Assembly: GCA_036562495.1 (NCBI GenBank)
Contig: DATCKA010000044.1
Coordinates: 1-48,045 of the forward strand
Length of the DNA: 48,045 bases
Reading direction: 5' to 3'
Source of the DNA: Geochorda sp036562495
GTDB taxonomy: Bacteria; Bacillota; Limnochordia; Limnochordales; Geochordaceae
Shown here: one piece after another, positions 24,433 through 32,684 of the stretch
Numbering within the stretch: the first letter of the stretch is position 1
How the letters are laid out: the number at the start of each line of letters is the position of its first letter
Made by a program: the position numbers and the translations under genes
Notes under the pieces: generated by a model
What the model saw: the letters and a program-made list of their open reading frames with translations, nothing else
Databases searched by the model: none
What the model was told of the DNA's origin: nothing

Positions 24433-25947
24433 GTGAGTACACCGCTGTTGCAGCTGCGGGGCATCGTCAAGCGCTTCCCCGGCGTCGTGGCCAACGACGG
24501 GGTCGACCTGGACCTCTACCCGGGCGAGATTGTGGCCTTGCTGGGCGAAAACGGGGCCGGAAAGACGACCTTGATGAACATCGTCTACGGACTGCTCCGG
24601 CCCGACGCCGGCGAGATCCGGGTGGAGGGGCGGCCGGTCGTCTTCCGCGGCCCGGCGGATGCCATGGCTGCCGGGATCGGGATGGTCCACCAGCACTTCA
24701 TGCTGGTCCCGGTCATGACGGTGGCCGAGAATGTCGTGCTGGGCGCAGAGCCCGTACGGGGCCACTTCATGGTGGACCTCGCCCGGGCGGCACGAGACGT
24801 AGAGGCCATCTCCCGGCGGTTTCGCTTCGAGGTGGATCCGAAGGCTCGGGTCGGCGACCTGCCCGTCGGCGTCCAGCAGCGGGTCGAGATCATCAAGGTC
24901 CTCTACCGACGTGCACGCGTCCTCATCCTGGACGAGCCCACCGCGGTCCTGACCCCCCAGGAGGTGGACGAGCTCTTCCACATCCTGCGCGGTCTGACCC
25001 AGGCGGGGCACGCCGTGGTCTTCATCACCCACAAGCTGAAGGAGGCCCTCGCCATCGCCGATCGCATCGTGGTGCTGCGGCAGGGGCGCGTGGTGGGCGC
25101 GACCACCCCCGCCCAGACCAACGAGGCCGAGCTGGCGGCCATGATGGTGGGGCGGGGGATCTCGCTGGAGCTCGACAAGGCCCCGGCCCGGGCGCAGGAG
25201 CCGGCGCTCGAGGTCGAGGGGCTTTGGGTCGTCGACGACCGGGGCCTGCCTGCGGTGCGAGGCGTAGACCTCCAGGTCCGGGCCGGGGAGATCGTCGGCA
25301 TCGCAGGCGTGCAGGGCAACGGCCAGACCGAGCTGATGGAGGCCCTGATGGGCCTGCGGCCCATCGCTGCCGGGCACGTGCGGGTGCTGGGGCAGCCCCT
25401 GACGCGCTTGAACGTGCGTCAACTCACGGAGATGGGGGTCGCCTACATCCCCGAAGACCGGCAGCGCGACGGCCTCATCCTGCCGTTCCCCGTTTACGAA
25501 AACCTCTTCCTCAACAGGTACTATCGACCCCCTGCGGCCCGGCGGGGGATGCTGCGGCTCGACGTTATGCGTAGCAAGGCCGAAGAGCTGGTGCGGACCT
25601 TCGACATCCGCGCGGCCTCGGTCGACGTCCCGGTGGGCACGCTCTCGGGCGGCAACCAGCAAAAGGTGATCATCGCCCGGGAGTTCTCTCGCCCCCTGAG
25701 GCTCCTGCTGGCCTCGCAACCGACGCGGGGACTCGACGTCGGCTCGGTGGAGTACATCCACCGGCGCATCCTCGAGCGGCGTGACGAGGGTGCCGCCGTC
25801 CTCCTGGTCTCGACCGAGCTGGAGGAGATCATGGCCCTGAGCGACAGGATCGCGGTCATGTACAGGGGCCGCATCGTGGCGCTGGAGGAGCGGGAGCGCT
25901 TCGACCGGCATCGGCTGGGCCTCTTGATGGCGGGGAGCGCGGCATGA
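24433..25947 (+). CDS. Nucleoside-type ABC transporter ATPase, two domains
   Basis: A 504-aa protein with two ABC domains, as in sugar/nucleoside importers such as YufO. Domain 1 is complete: Walker A GENGAGKT at 38-45, LPVGVQQRVEIIKVL as signature and LILDEPTAVLTP as Walker B. Domain 2 has a degenerate Walker A (GVQGNGQTEL) and a Walker B in which Gln replaces the catalytic Glu (ASQPTRGLD). Its signature is LSGGNQQK. The asymmetry is normal for this family, so the second site probably does not hydrolyse ATP. The start is GTG 24433. The stop overlaps the next start by four bases. Confidence 0.92.
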   Translation: MSTPLLQLRGIVKRFPGVVANDGVDLDLYPGEIVALLGENGAGKTTLMNIVYGLLRPDAGEIRVEGRPVVFRGPADAMAAGIGMVHQHFMLVPVMTVAENVVLGAEPVRGHFMVDLARAARDVEAISRRFRFEVDPKARVGDLPVGVQQRVEIIKVLYRRARVLILDEPTAVLTPQEVDELFHILRGLTQAGHAVVFITHKLKEALAIADRIVVLRQGRVVGATTPAQTNEAELAAMMVGRGISLELDKAPARAQEPALEVEGLWVVDDRGLPAVRGVDLQVRAGEIVGIAGVQGNGQTELMEALMGLRPIAAGHVRVLGQPLTRLNVRQLTEMGVAYIPEDRQRDGLILPFPVYENLFLNRYYRPPAARRGMLRLDVMRSKAEELVRTFDIRAASVDVPVGTLSGGNQQKVIIAREFSRPLRLLLASQPTRGLDVGSVEYIHRRILERRDEGAAVLLVSTELEEIMALSDRIAVMYRGRIVALEERERFDRHRLGLLMAGSAA

Positions 25948-27110
25948 GCGAGCGGATCCGGGCGATGGGACGGGCGGCGGCCATCCCCCTGCTGGCGGTC
26001 GCCACAGGGCTGGTGGCCGGGGCTCTCATCGTGGTGGTCACCGATGTGGAGGTCATCCGGGCCTGGGGGCGGGCGTGGCAAGGTCCGGGCCACGCGCTGG
26101 CGGTCACGTGGCACAGCATCGCCACGGCCTACCGTGCCCTCTACGAAGGGTCGCTTGGTTCGGCCTACGCCATCTCCGAGAGCCTGGTGACTGCCACCCC
26201 GTACATCTTCGCCGGGCTGGCGGTAGCCCTGGGCTTCCGGGCAGGGCTCTTCAACATCGGGGTCGAGGGCCAGCTCTTCATGGGTGCGCTGGCCTCGGTG
26301 TGGGTCGGATACTCGGTCAAGGGCCTGGGGGCCTGGCTTCACCTGCCTCTGGCCCTACTGGCGGGCGCGGCGGCCGGTGCGGCCTGGGCGGCTATCCCGG
26401 GCTACCTCAAGGCCCGCACGGGGGCCCACGAGGTCGTCAACACCATCATGATGAACTACATCGCCTTTCGTCTCAGCGATTGGCTGCTCAACGGCCCCAT
26501 GAAGCGCCCCGGTCCGGGCGGCACGCCCGGCTTCGTCCCCATCAGCCCGGAGGTGCTGCCGACCGCGTACCTGCCGCGGCTGTTCGAGCCGCCCCTGCGC
26601 TTTCACGCCGGCTTCTTCCTGGCGCTGGCCCTGGCGGTTGGGGTCTGGTGGCTGTTGTGGCGCACGCCGCTGGGCTTCGAGATGCGCAGCGTGGGAGCCA
26701 ACCCCAACGCTGCCCGGACGGCAGGCATGGCCGTCGGCCGCACCTATGTGGTGGCCATGGCCTTGAGCGGCGCGCTGGCGGGCTTAGCGGGGGCCAACCA
26801 GGTGCTGGGCGTCGACCGATGGCTCGGCCAGGGCTTCTCGCCGGGCTACGGCTTCGACAGCATCGCTCTGGCACTGCTGGGCGGCAGCCACCCGGCGGGC
26901 GTCGTGCTCGCCTCGCTGCTCTTCGGCACGCTGCGGAGCGGAGCCACCCGCATGCAGTCGGTGGCGGGCATCCCCATTGACATCATCACCATCCTGCAGG
27001 CCCTGATCCTGGCCTTCGTCGCCGCACCGGCCCTGGTGCGGGCGCTGTACCGGATGCGGGGCGAGACGGCTGCCGGGCCGGTGCTGACGAGGGGATGGGG
27101 CAAAGGATGA
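25944..27110 (+). CDS. Nucleoside-type ABC permease (YufP-like)
   Basis: A 388-aa permease of the BPD_transp_2 family with about ten transmembrane segments. Landmarks are GLAVALGFRAGLFNIGVEGQLFMGA, KARTGAHEVVNTIMMNYIAF and GVDRWLGQGFSPGYGFDSIALALLGG. It starts on ATG in a 4-bp ATGA overlap with the ATPase stop, and its own stop overlaps the next start in the same way, so translation is coupled. It forms the channel together with the following permease. Confidence 0.92.
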   Translation: MSERIRAMGRAAAIPLLAVATGLVAGALIVVVTDVEVIRAWGRAWQGPGHALAVTWHSIATAYRALYEGSLGSAYAISESLVTATPYIFAGLAVALGFRAGLFNIGVEGQLFMGALASVWVGYSVKGLGAWLHLPLALLAGAAAGAAWAAIPGYLKARTGAHEVVNTIMMNYIAFRLSDWLLNGPMKRPGPGGTPGFVPISPEVLPTAYLPRLFEPPLRFHAGFFLALALAVGVWWLLWRTPLGFEMRSVGANPNAARTAGMAVGRTYVVAMALSGALAGLAGANQVLGVDRWLGQGFSPGYGFDSIALALLGGSHPAGVVLASLLFGTLRSGATRMQSVAGIPIDIITILQALILAFVAAPALVRALYRMRGETAAGPVLTRGWGKG

Positions 27111-28417
27111 TCGGCTTGCGGGGACGACCCCACTTGGGGGCCGGCGCAGGGGCGACGGGTGCCGCGGCCCTGGAGCAGACGCTAGCCGTGCCCGCCTTCC
27201 GGCGGAGCCCGGCGCCCGCGGTGGTGGGCCTCGTCCTGGCGGTGGCCATCGTGGTGCTGTTTGGCCTTGGCACCCCGTGGGACGAGGTCTCGGTCTTCGG
27301 GCTCAACGCGGGCCTGAGGTCGGCATGGCAGTTGCCCGACCTGGTCGTGCCTTCGGCGCTGGGCATCTATCTGGCGGCTTTGCTGGCCGGCGCGGTCGGG
27401 GCCGCCTACCTCCGATGGCCCCGTCTCAAGGGCGGTACCACCGTCGCGCTCTCCGTCACGGCCCTGGTCGTGGCCTTCCTGATCTGGGCAGTGCAGGGGC
27501 AGTCGCTCAATTTGGTGGGCATGCTGCGCAGCACGCTCCTGCGGGCGACCCCTATCACCCTGGGCGCCCTGAGCGGGGTGCTGTGCGAGCGGGCGGGGGT
27601 CATCAACATCGCCATCGAGGGCATGATGCTGACCAGCGCCCTGACGGCCGTGGTCACCGCCAGCGTGACGGGGAGCCTCATGGTGGGCATGGTCGTGGCC
27701 GTGTTGACGGGCGCGCTGCTGGCCCTGGTGCATGGGGTTCTCTCCATCCGCTACCGGGTCGACCAGATCGTCAGCGGCACCGTCATCAACATCTTCGCCA
27801 CGGGTCTCACCAGCTACCTGTCGGCACGTTTTTTGGAGAGGTTCGCGTACCTCAACCGCTCCGGCACCCTGCCGGTGGTGGCCATCCCCGGCCTGGCCGA
27901 CATCCCCATCATCGGGCCAGCCCTCTTCGAGCAGAGCGTCATCGTCTACGTGATGCTGGCCCTGGTCATCGCGGTGCACGTGCTGCTCTTCAAGTCCCGT
28001 TTCGGGCTCCGGATGCGGGCGGTGGGCGAGCACCCCCGCGCGGCCGACACGCTGGGCATCGACGTCTGGCGCGTCCGCTACCTCAGCGTGTTGCTGGGCG
28101 GCATGGTGGCCGGCATCGGCGGCGCCTACTTCACCATCGGCTCGGTGGGGCGCTTCGATGAGGTGATGACGGGCGGGCGAGGGTTCATCGGCCTGGCTGC
28201 CATGATCTTCGGAAACTGGACACCGGGTGGCGCGTTTGCGTCTTCGCTCATCTTCGGCTTCGCGGACTCCCTGCAGATCCGGATGCAGATCCTGCAGACG
28301 CCCATCCCGTCGGAGTTCTTGCTGATGGCTCCGTACGTGGCCACCATCGTGGCGCTGTCGGGGGTCGTCGGACGTGTGACGCCGCCGGCGGCTGACGGCC
28401 AGCCCTACGAGAAGTAG
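27107..28417 (+). CDS. Nucleoside-type ABC permease (YufQ-like)
   Basis: A permease of about 436 aa from the same family, longer than its partner because of extra N-terminal helices (about 35-140). The conserved core is GALSGVLCERAGVINIAIEGMML, then RYRVDQIVSGTVINIFATGLT, then GMVAGIGGAYFTIGSVGRF and GLAAMIFGNWTPGG. The ATG at 27107 overlaps the upstream stop as ATGA; ATG 27095 is also in frame. It is the last gene of the BMP-type operon. Confidence 0.92.
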   Translation: MIGLRGRPHLGAGAGATGAAALEQTLAVPAFRRSPAPAVVGLVLAVAIVVLFGLGTPWDEVSVFGLNAGLRSAWQLPDLVVPSALGIYLAALLAGAVGAAYLRWPRLKGGTTVALSVTALVVAFLIWAVQGQSLNLVGMLRSTLLRATPITLGALSGVLCERAGVINIAIEGMMLTSALTAVVTASVTGSLMVGMVVAVLTGALLALVHGVLSIRYRVDQIVSGTVINIFATGLTSYLSARFLERFAYLNRSGTLPVVAIPGLADIPIIGPALFEQSVIVYVMLALVIAVHVLLFKSRFGLRMRAVGEHPRAADTLGIDVWRVRYLSVLLGGMVAGIGGAYFTIGSVGRFDEVMTGGRGFIGLAAMIFGNWTPGGAFASSLIFGFADSLQIRMQILQTPIPSEFLLMAPYVATIVALSGVVGRVTPPAADGQPYEK

Positions 28418-28514
28418 CGGCGGCGGGGCGACTGGCAGGTACGGAAACAACTCACGGCCATACTCACCTCCGACCCGGCCCAAGACTAGAGCCGGTGAAG
28501 GAGGTGACCAGTCC

Positions 28515-28823
28515 ATGGCCTTGGGGCAGAAGCGCAACCGCCCGCTGGTGCTGGACGCGGCCCGCAGCCTGCAGCAGTTCAAGTACGAGGTGGCCAACGA
28601 CCTGGGCGTCCAGGTGCCTCAGTCCGATTACTGGGGTGACATGCCGTCCCGGGTGACCGGTGCCGTCGGGGGGCACATGGTGCGCCGGATGATCGCCGCA
28701 GCCGAGCAGGCCCTGATCGAGCAGGCGGCGTCCGGTGTCCGGGCTGGGTTCCAGCAGGCCCTGCAGGTCCCCAACCCCCTCAGCGTCCAAAACCCGGCGC
28801 AGCCCACGCAGACCACTCGCTGA
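28515..28823 (+). CDS. Alpha/beta-type small acid-soluble spore protein
   Basis: A 102-aa SASP that coats and protects spore DNA. Both conserved blocks are present: FKYEVANDLGV (with the GPR protease cleavage region) and YWGDMPSRVTGAVGGHMVRRMIAAAEQAL. It is longer than the usual 60-75 residues because of a Gln/Pro-rich C-terminal tail of about 25 residues. The ATG has a very strong ribosome-binding site (AAGGAGGTGA at 28498-28507). CATACTC at 28459-28465 resembles a sigma-G -10, but the -35 at the right spacing is weak, so forespore expression is expected from the family rather than read from sequence. Confidence 0.9.
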   Translation: MALGQKRNRPLVLDAARSLQQFKYEVANDLGVQVPQSDYWGDMPSRVTGAVGGHMVRRMIAAAEQALIEQAASGVRAGFQQALQVPNPLSVQNPAQPTQTTR

Positions 28824-28852
28824 GGTCGCGCCGGCCTCGACGTCCTGCTAGG

Positions 28853-28891
28853 GCGCAGCCCCCGCCGGGTCCGCCGGCGGGGCGGCTGCGC
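28853..28891 (+). terminator. G+C-rich hairpin after the SASP gene
   Basis: GCGCAGCC-CCCGCCGG (28853-28868) pairs with CCGGCGGGGCGGCTGCGC (28874-28891), leaving a two-base bulge and a five-base loop. It begins 30 bases after the SASP stop and probably ends that transcript, although the downstream sequence has no clear T-run. Confidence 0.6.
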
Positions 28892-29041
28892 GTCCGGGCA
28901 GGGAAACGTTAGCTTCTCCCCCCGGCATGGAGAGGAGGATGGGCCCGGGCGGCGAACCATCCAGGGCACCCCCACGACAGCGGAGGAGCCGGGGACGTGG
29001 AGGACCCTGGTGCAGAGGACCAGGGGCGAGAGGTCTCTGAC

Positions 29042-30214
29042 ATGACGGCACGGGAAGCCGTGCCGGCGCGCCAAGGGGCCCCCGCCACCCAGGTGGGTCG
29101 CGCGGCGTCCCACCCGGGCACGGCGTGGGTGGTCCTGGCGGCCGGCATGGGCACGCGCATGCGATCCAGCCACCCCAAGGTGCTTCACCGCCTTTGCGGC
29201 CGGCCCATGGGTGCGTTCTTCCTGGAGGAGGCACGTCGCTGGCAGCCCGGCCAGGTGGTGGTCGTCACGGGCCACCAGGCTGCCAGGGTCGAGCAGGAGC
29301 TGGGCGCATGGGCCCAGCGGCTCGGGGTGGCGATAAGCTTCGTTCGCCAGGAGCCCCAGCGGGGCACCGGCGATGCGGTGCGGTGGGCGATGACGGCGCT
29401 GGCTCCTGGAGTGGACGAGGTGGCGGTCTCCTATGCGGACGTGCCGCTGCTGTCGGCGGGGACCATGGTCGAGCTGGTGGCGCAGAGGCGGCGGCACGAC
29501 GCGGCGCTGGCCATCCTGACGGCGGTGCTCGACGATCCGACGGGGTACGGCCGGGTGCTGCGCGCGCCGGACGAGCCCGATCGCGTGACGGGGGTCGTGG
29601 AGGAACGGGATGCCTCCCCCGAGCAGCGAGCCATCCGGGAGGCCAACGTCGGGGTCTACGCGTTTCGCCGCGACGCCCTCGAAGCCGCGCTCAAGGCACT
29701 GCGCCCCGACAACGCGCAAGGCGAGTACTACCTCACGGACACCGTGGGCTGGCTCGCCTCCCGGGGCGAGCGGGTGGTGGCCGTGCCGGTCGCCGACCCC
29801 CTGGAGGTGACGGGGGTCAACGACCGGCGCCAGTTGCGCGAGCTCGAACGGGCCGTGTGCCAGCGGGTGGCTGAGCGACTGCTGGCGTCGGGGGTCACGC
29901 TGCGGGGTGGAGTCGCGCCGCTACTGGATCCGTGGGTGGAGGTGGGCCCGGACAGCGTGATCGACGCCACCGCGTCGCTGTTGGGGACCACTCGGGTGGG
30001 GCGGGGTTGCGAGATTGGGCCAGGGGCCGTCCTGGTAGACTGTGAGCTGGGAGACGACGTGAGCGTCGAAGGCGTGCGCCTCGTGGCGTGCAAAGTGGGT
30101 AGCGGGGCCACCATCGGCCCTGGCGCTTGGATTCCCCCCGGCAGTGTCATCGCGGCGGGCGCCCGCATCGGGAGCGGGGCGCACCGATGGGCCCATGAAA
30201 GAGGGGGTCTTTGA
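29042..30214 (+). CDS. glmU: GlmU-type UDP-GlcNAc pyrophosphorylase lacking the acetyltransferase end
   Basis: A 390-aa protein. The N-terminal uridylyltransferase (about 27-255) is complete: LAAGMGTRMRSSHPKVLH, QRGTGDAVRWA, YADVPLL and EYYLTD. A left-handed beta-helix starts near 290 (VEVGPDSVIDATASL) but stops at GSVIAAGARIGSGAHR. Full GlmU proteins are about 450-460 aa, and the missing 70 or so residues carry the GNFVE loop, the catalytic histidine and the acetyl-CoA site. It should therefore make UDP-GlcNAc from GlcNAc-1-P but not acetylate glucosamine-1-P. The prs gene starts five bases after the stop, leaving no room for a decayed remnant. The start is ATG 29042, with GAGAGG upstream. 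Confidence 0.88.
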   Translation: MTAREAVPARQGAPATQVGRAASHPGTAWVVLAAGMGTRMRSSHPKVLHRLCGRPMGAFFLEEARRWQPGQVVVVTGHQAARVEQELGAWAQRLGVAISFVRQEPQRGTGDAVRWAMTALAPGVDEVAVSYADVPLLSAGTMVELVAQRRRHDAALAILTAVLDDPTGYGRVLRAPDEPDRVTGVVEERDASPEQRAIREANVGVYAFRRDALEAALKALRPDNAQGEYYLTDTVGWLASRGERVVAVPVADPLEVTGVNDRRQLRELERAVCQRVAERLLASGVTLRGGVAPLLDPWVEVGPDSVIDATASLLGTTRVGRGCEIGPGAVLVDCELGDDVSVEGVRLVACKVGSGATIGPGAWIPPGSVIAAGARIGSGAHRWAHERGGL

Positions 30215-30218
30215 GGGG

Positions 30219-31229
30219 ATGTCAGAAGGTGCCAGCCTGGTGCCCCGGTCGGACCACCATCACAAGCGCCTTCGCATCTTCACCGGCAACGCCAATCCGC
30301 AGCTGGCGCGGGACGTGGCGGCCTGCCTGGGTATGGAGCTGGGCGCGGCGCACATCGGACGCTTCCGCGACGGCGAGGTCTACGTCCGGATCCTCGAGAG
30401 CGTGCGGGGGGCCCACGTCTTCATCATCCAGCCCACCTTTCCACCTGCCGACAACCTGATGGAACTGCTGGTGATGGTGGACGCGATGAAGCGGGCCTCG
30501 GCCGCCGAGGTGGCGGCGGTCATCCCCTACTACGGCTACGCCCGCCAGGATCGCAAGATGCAGGCACGGGATCCCATCTCGGCCAAGCTGGTGGCCAATT
30601 TGCTGGTGGCCGCCGGCGCGGACCGGGTCCTGACCATCGACCTGCATGCCGGTCAGATCCAGGGCTTCTTCGACATCCCGGTGGACAACCTCAAGGCCCT
30701 GCCCATCCTGGCCGATTACTTCGCCTCGTTGCACTTGCCGTCGCCCGTGGTGGTGGCGCCCGACGTGGGGGGCGTGGGGCGGGCCCGTGAGCTGGCCGAA
30801 AGGCTCGGTTGCGGGCTGGCCATCTGCGACAAGCGCCGCCCCGAGCCCAACGTCGCCGAGGTGATGCACGTCATCGGCGACGTGGAGGGGCACACGGCCA
30901 TCCTCGTGGATGATATCATCGACACCGGCGGTACCCTCGCGCAGGCAGCCGCGGCCCTGATCGAAGAGGGCGCGCGGGCGGTCTACGCGTGCTCGACGCA
31001 TGGCGTCTTCTCTCCCGGCGCGGCCGAGCGGCTGGCCCGCGCCCCCATCGTCGAGCTGGTGGTGACCGACACCATACCGGTGGCAGGCCGGTTCGCCTTC
31101 GATCGGTTGCGGGTCCTGTCGGTGGCCCCGTTGCTGGCCGAGGCGATCCGCAGCATCTTCAACGAGGAGTCCGTGAGCCGGCTCTTTGCCAAACCGGCCC
31201 CTGCAGGAGAGCGAGCGGAGGTGCGATAG
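30219..31229 (+). CDS. prs: Ribose-phosphate pyrophosphokinase
   Basis: A 336-aa PRPP synthetase that supplies PRPP for nucleotide, His and Trp synthesis. It has RIFTGNANPQLARDVAACLG at the N-terminus, YYGYARQDRKMQARDPISAK as the flexible ATP loop, DLHAGQIQGFFDIPVDNL, and the PRPP loop VDDIIDTGGTL. ATG 30219 is four bases beyond the glmU stop, with AGAGGGGG about 12 bases upstream; ATG 30195, overlapping glmU, is possible. The glmU-prs-ctc-pth order is conserved in Bacillus. Confidence 0.95.
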   Translation: MSEGASLVPRSDHHHKRLRIFTGNANPQLARDVAACLGMELGAAHIGRFRDGEVYVRILESVRGAHVFIIQPTFPPADNLMELLVMVDAMKRASAAEVAAVIPYYGYARQDRKMQARDPISAKLVANLLVAAGADRVLTIDLHAGQIQGFFDIPVDNLKALPILADYFASLHLPSPVVVAPDVGGVGRARELAERLGCGLAICDKRRPEPNVAEVMHVIGDVEGHTAILVDDIIDTGGTLAQAAAALIEEGARAVYACSTHGVFSPGAAERLARAPIVELVVTDTIPVAGRFAFDRLRVLSVAPLLAEAIRSIFNEESVSRLFAKPAPAGERAEVR

Positions 31230-31901
31230 GTGGCTGACGAACTCCAGATCGCCGTAGCGACTCGTGAGACGACCGGCAAGGGTGCGGCACGCAAGCTCCG
31301 TCGCCAGGGCTGGGTGCCCGGCAGCCTCTACGGGCCTTCGGTCTCCCGGCCGGTACGGGTGCGCCGCAGCGAGCTCGAGCGACTTCTCAAGGTGCCCGGC
31401 GCCCGTACCCGCCTGGTGCGGCTCGTGCTGCAGGATGGCGAGTCGACGGGCGAGAGCTACTCGGTCTTGATCAAGGAGGTCCAGCGGGACCCGGTGGCGC
31501 TGGAGCCGCTGCACGTCGACTTCTACGCGGTGCCGATGGACCGCCCGGTGCGGGCCACGGTGCCGGTCCTGCTGGAGGGCGTGGAGGAGCTGGAGCGGCG
31601 GGGCCTGGTGCCCGCAGTCGGGGAGCGAGAGGTGGAGGTGGAGTGCCTGCCCACCGCCATCCCGCGCTTCTTCACGCTCGATGTCGCTGGGCTCGAGGAT
31701 GGCGACTCGCTCACCGTGGCCGATCTCCAGGTGCCCGAGGGCGTGCTGGTCCTGACCGACCCGGAGACGATCCTGGTCTCCGCTGTCGCCGCCCAGGAGC
31801 AGGCCGAGGAAGTGGCGGCGGCGCCTGCTGCCACCCCTGCGGAGCCTGAGCGCATCACCCGGACCCGCAAGGCCGCCGAAGAGGAAGAGGAGGCCGAGTA
31901 G
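31230..31901 (+). CDS. rplY: Ribosomal protein bL25, Ctc/TL5 type
   Basis: A 223-aa general stress-type L25 that binds 5S rRNA. The N-terminal L25 domain (about 5-92) is followed by the TL5/Ctc C-terminal beta domain (about 98-185) and an Ala/Glu-rich acidic tail ending in EEEEEAE. GTG 31230 directly follows the prs stop, and GGAGGTG overlaps the end of prs, so translation is probably coupled. In Bacillus the ctc gene sits at this same place between prs and pth. Confidence 0.93.
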   Translation: MADELQIAVATRETTGKGAARKLRRQGWVPGSLYGPSVSRPVRVRRSELERLLKVPGARTRLVRLVLQDGESTGESYSVLIKEVQRDPVALEPLHVDFYAVPMDRPVRATVPVLLEGVEELERRGLVPAVGEREVEVECLPTAIPRFFTLDVAGLEDGDSLTVADLQVPEGVLVLTDPETILVSAVAAQEQAEEVAAAPAATPAEPERITRTRKAAEEEEEAE

Positions 31902-31913
31902 ACACCTCGCCCG

Positions 31914-32552
31914 ATGGGGGGCGGCTGGACGCGACGCGAGGGTGCCAGCGCGTATCGCCTGGTGGTGGGGCTCGGCAACCCGGGTGAGCGCTACCAGGCG
32001 ACGCGGCACAATGCGGGCTTCCGCGCGCTGGACCACCTGGTGCGGCGGCTCGACGGGTACGGCCCCGTCGAGATGTGCCGTGCCAGGGTGTTGCGCGCCC
32101 ACGCCGACGGCATCGAGTGGATCCTGGCCTACCCGCTCACTTACATGAACGCAAGCGGCGAGGCGGTCGCCTGCCTCGTGCGCCGGCTGTCGCTGCATCT
32201 CGACGAGATCCTCGTCATCTACGACGACATGGCTCTTCCCCCCGGCCGCATACGGGTACGGGGCAAGGGGTCCAGCGGCGCACACAAGGGCATGCAGTCC
32301 ATCATCGATCACCTGGGCACCGATCGCATCGCCCGCGTGCGCATCGGCATCGGGGAGCCGCCGCCGGGCGTGGCCGGAGCGGAGTGGGTCCTGGAGGTGC
32401 CGGACCCCGAGCAGGCAGCCCGGATCAACGAGGCGGCGCGCCTCGCGGCCGAGGCCGCGGAGGTGTGGGGGCGGCTGGGTATCGAAGCCGCGATGAACCG
32501 CTTCAACGCGATGACGGCCGCATCGGACGGAGGGCGGCCGGAGACGACTTGA
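31914..32552 (+). CDS. pth: Peptidyl-tRNA hydrolase
   Basis: A 212-aa Pth that frees tRNA from stalled peptidyl-tRNA. It has VVGLGNPGERYQATRHNAGFRALD with the catalytic His in TRHNAGF, YPLTYMNASGEAV, and IYDDMALPPGRIRVRGKGSSGAHKGMQSI with the conserved Asp. It is slightly longer than average because of extensions at both ends. The ATG at 31914 has no obvious ribosome-binding site, but no better in-frame start exists. It follows ctc by 12 bases. Confidence 0.94.
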   Translation: MGGGWTRREGASAYRLVVGLGNPGERYQATRHNAGFRALDHLVRRLDGYGPVEMCRARVLRAHADGIEWILAYPLTYMNASGEAVACLVRRLSLHLDEILVIYDDMALPPGRIRVRGKGSSGAHKGMQSIIDHLGTDRIARVRIGIGEPPPGVAGAEWVLEVPDPEQAARINEAARLAAEAAEVWGRLGIEAAMNRFNAMTAASDGGRPETT

Positions 32553-32562
32553 GATGGAGCGA

Positions 32563-32597
32563 GGCCCGGCAGGGCGCCTCGTCCCGCCTGCCGGGCC
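32563..32597 (+). terminator. Perfect 11-bp hairpin after pth
   Basis: GGCCCGGCAGG (32563-32573) and CCTGCCGGGCC (32587-32597) form a perfect stem with a 13-base loop, ten bases past the pth stop. It has no T-run. It may end or attenuate the glmU-prs-ctc-pth transcript before mfd. Confidence 0.55.
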
Positions 32598-32684
32598 GAG
32601 GACCACGAGAGCGAGATAGCGACTGCCGACCGTGCCCCCGGGGGCGGGGGCCGGCCGGCTTCGAGCGCGTCGAGGGGTGACCAC

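Noticed and set aside
21129..24494. A 1121-codon minus-strand frame
   Set aside because: Antisense to cysH, sat and the BMP gene, all with intact motifs; no domain in the antisense product.
30150..30230. Frameshift explanation for short GlmU
   Set aside because: Neither other frame encodes the missing acetyltransferase sequence, and prs follows at once.
32553..32684. fin gene between pth and mfd
   Set aside because: The 132-bp gap holds only a hairpin and a ribosome-binding site; no open frame of the right kind.
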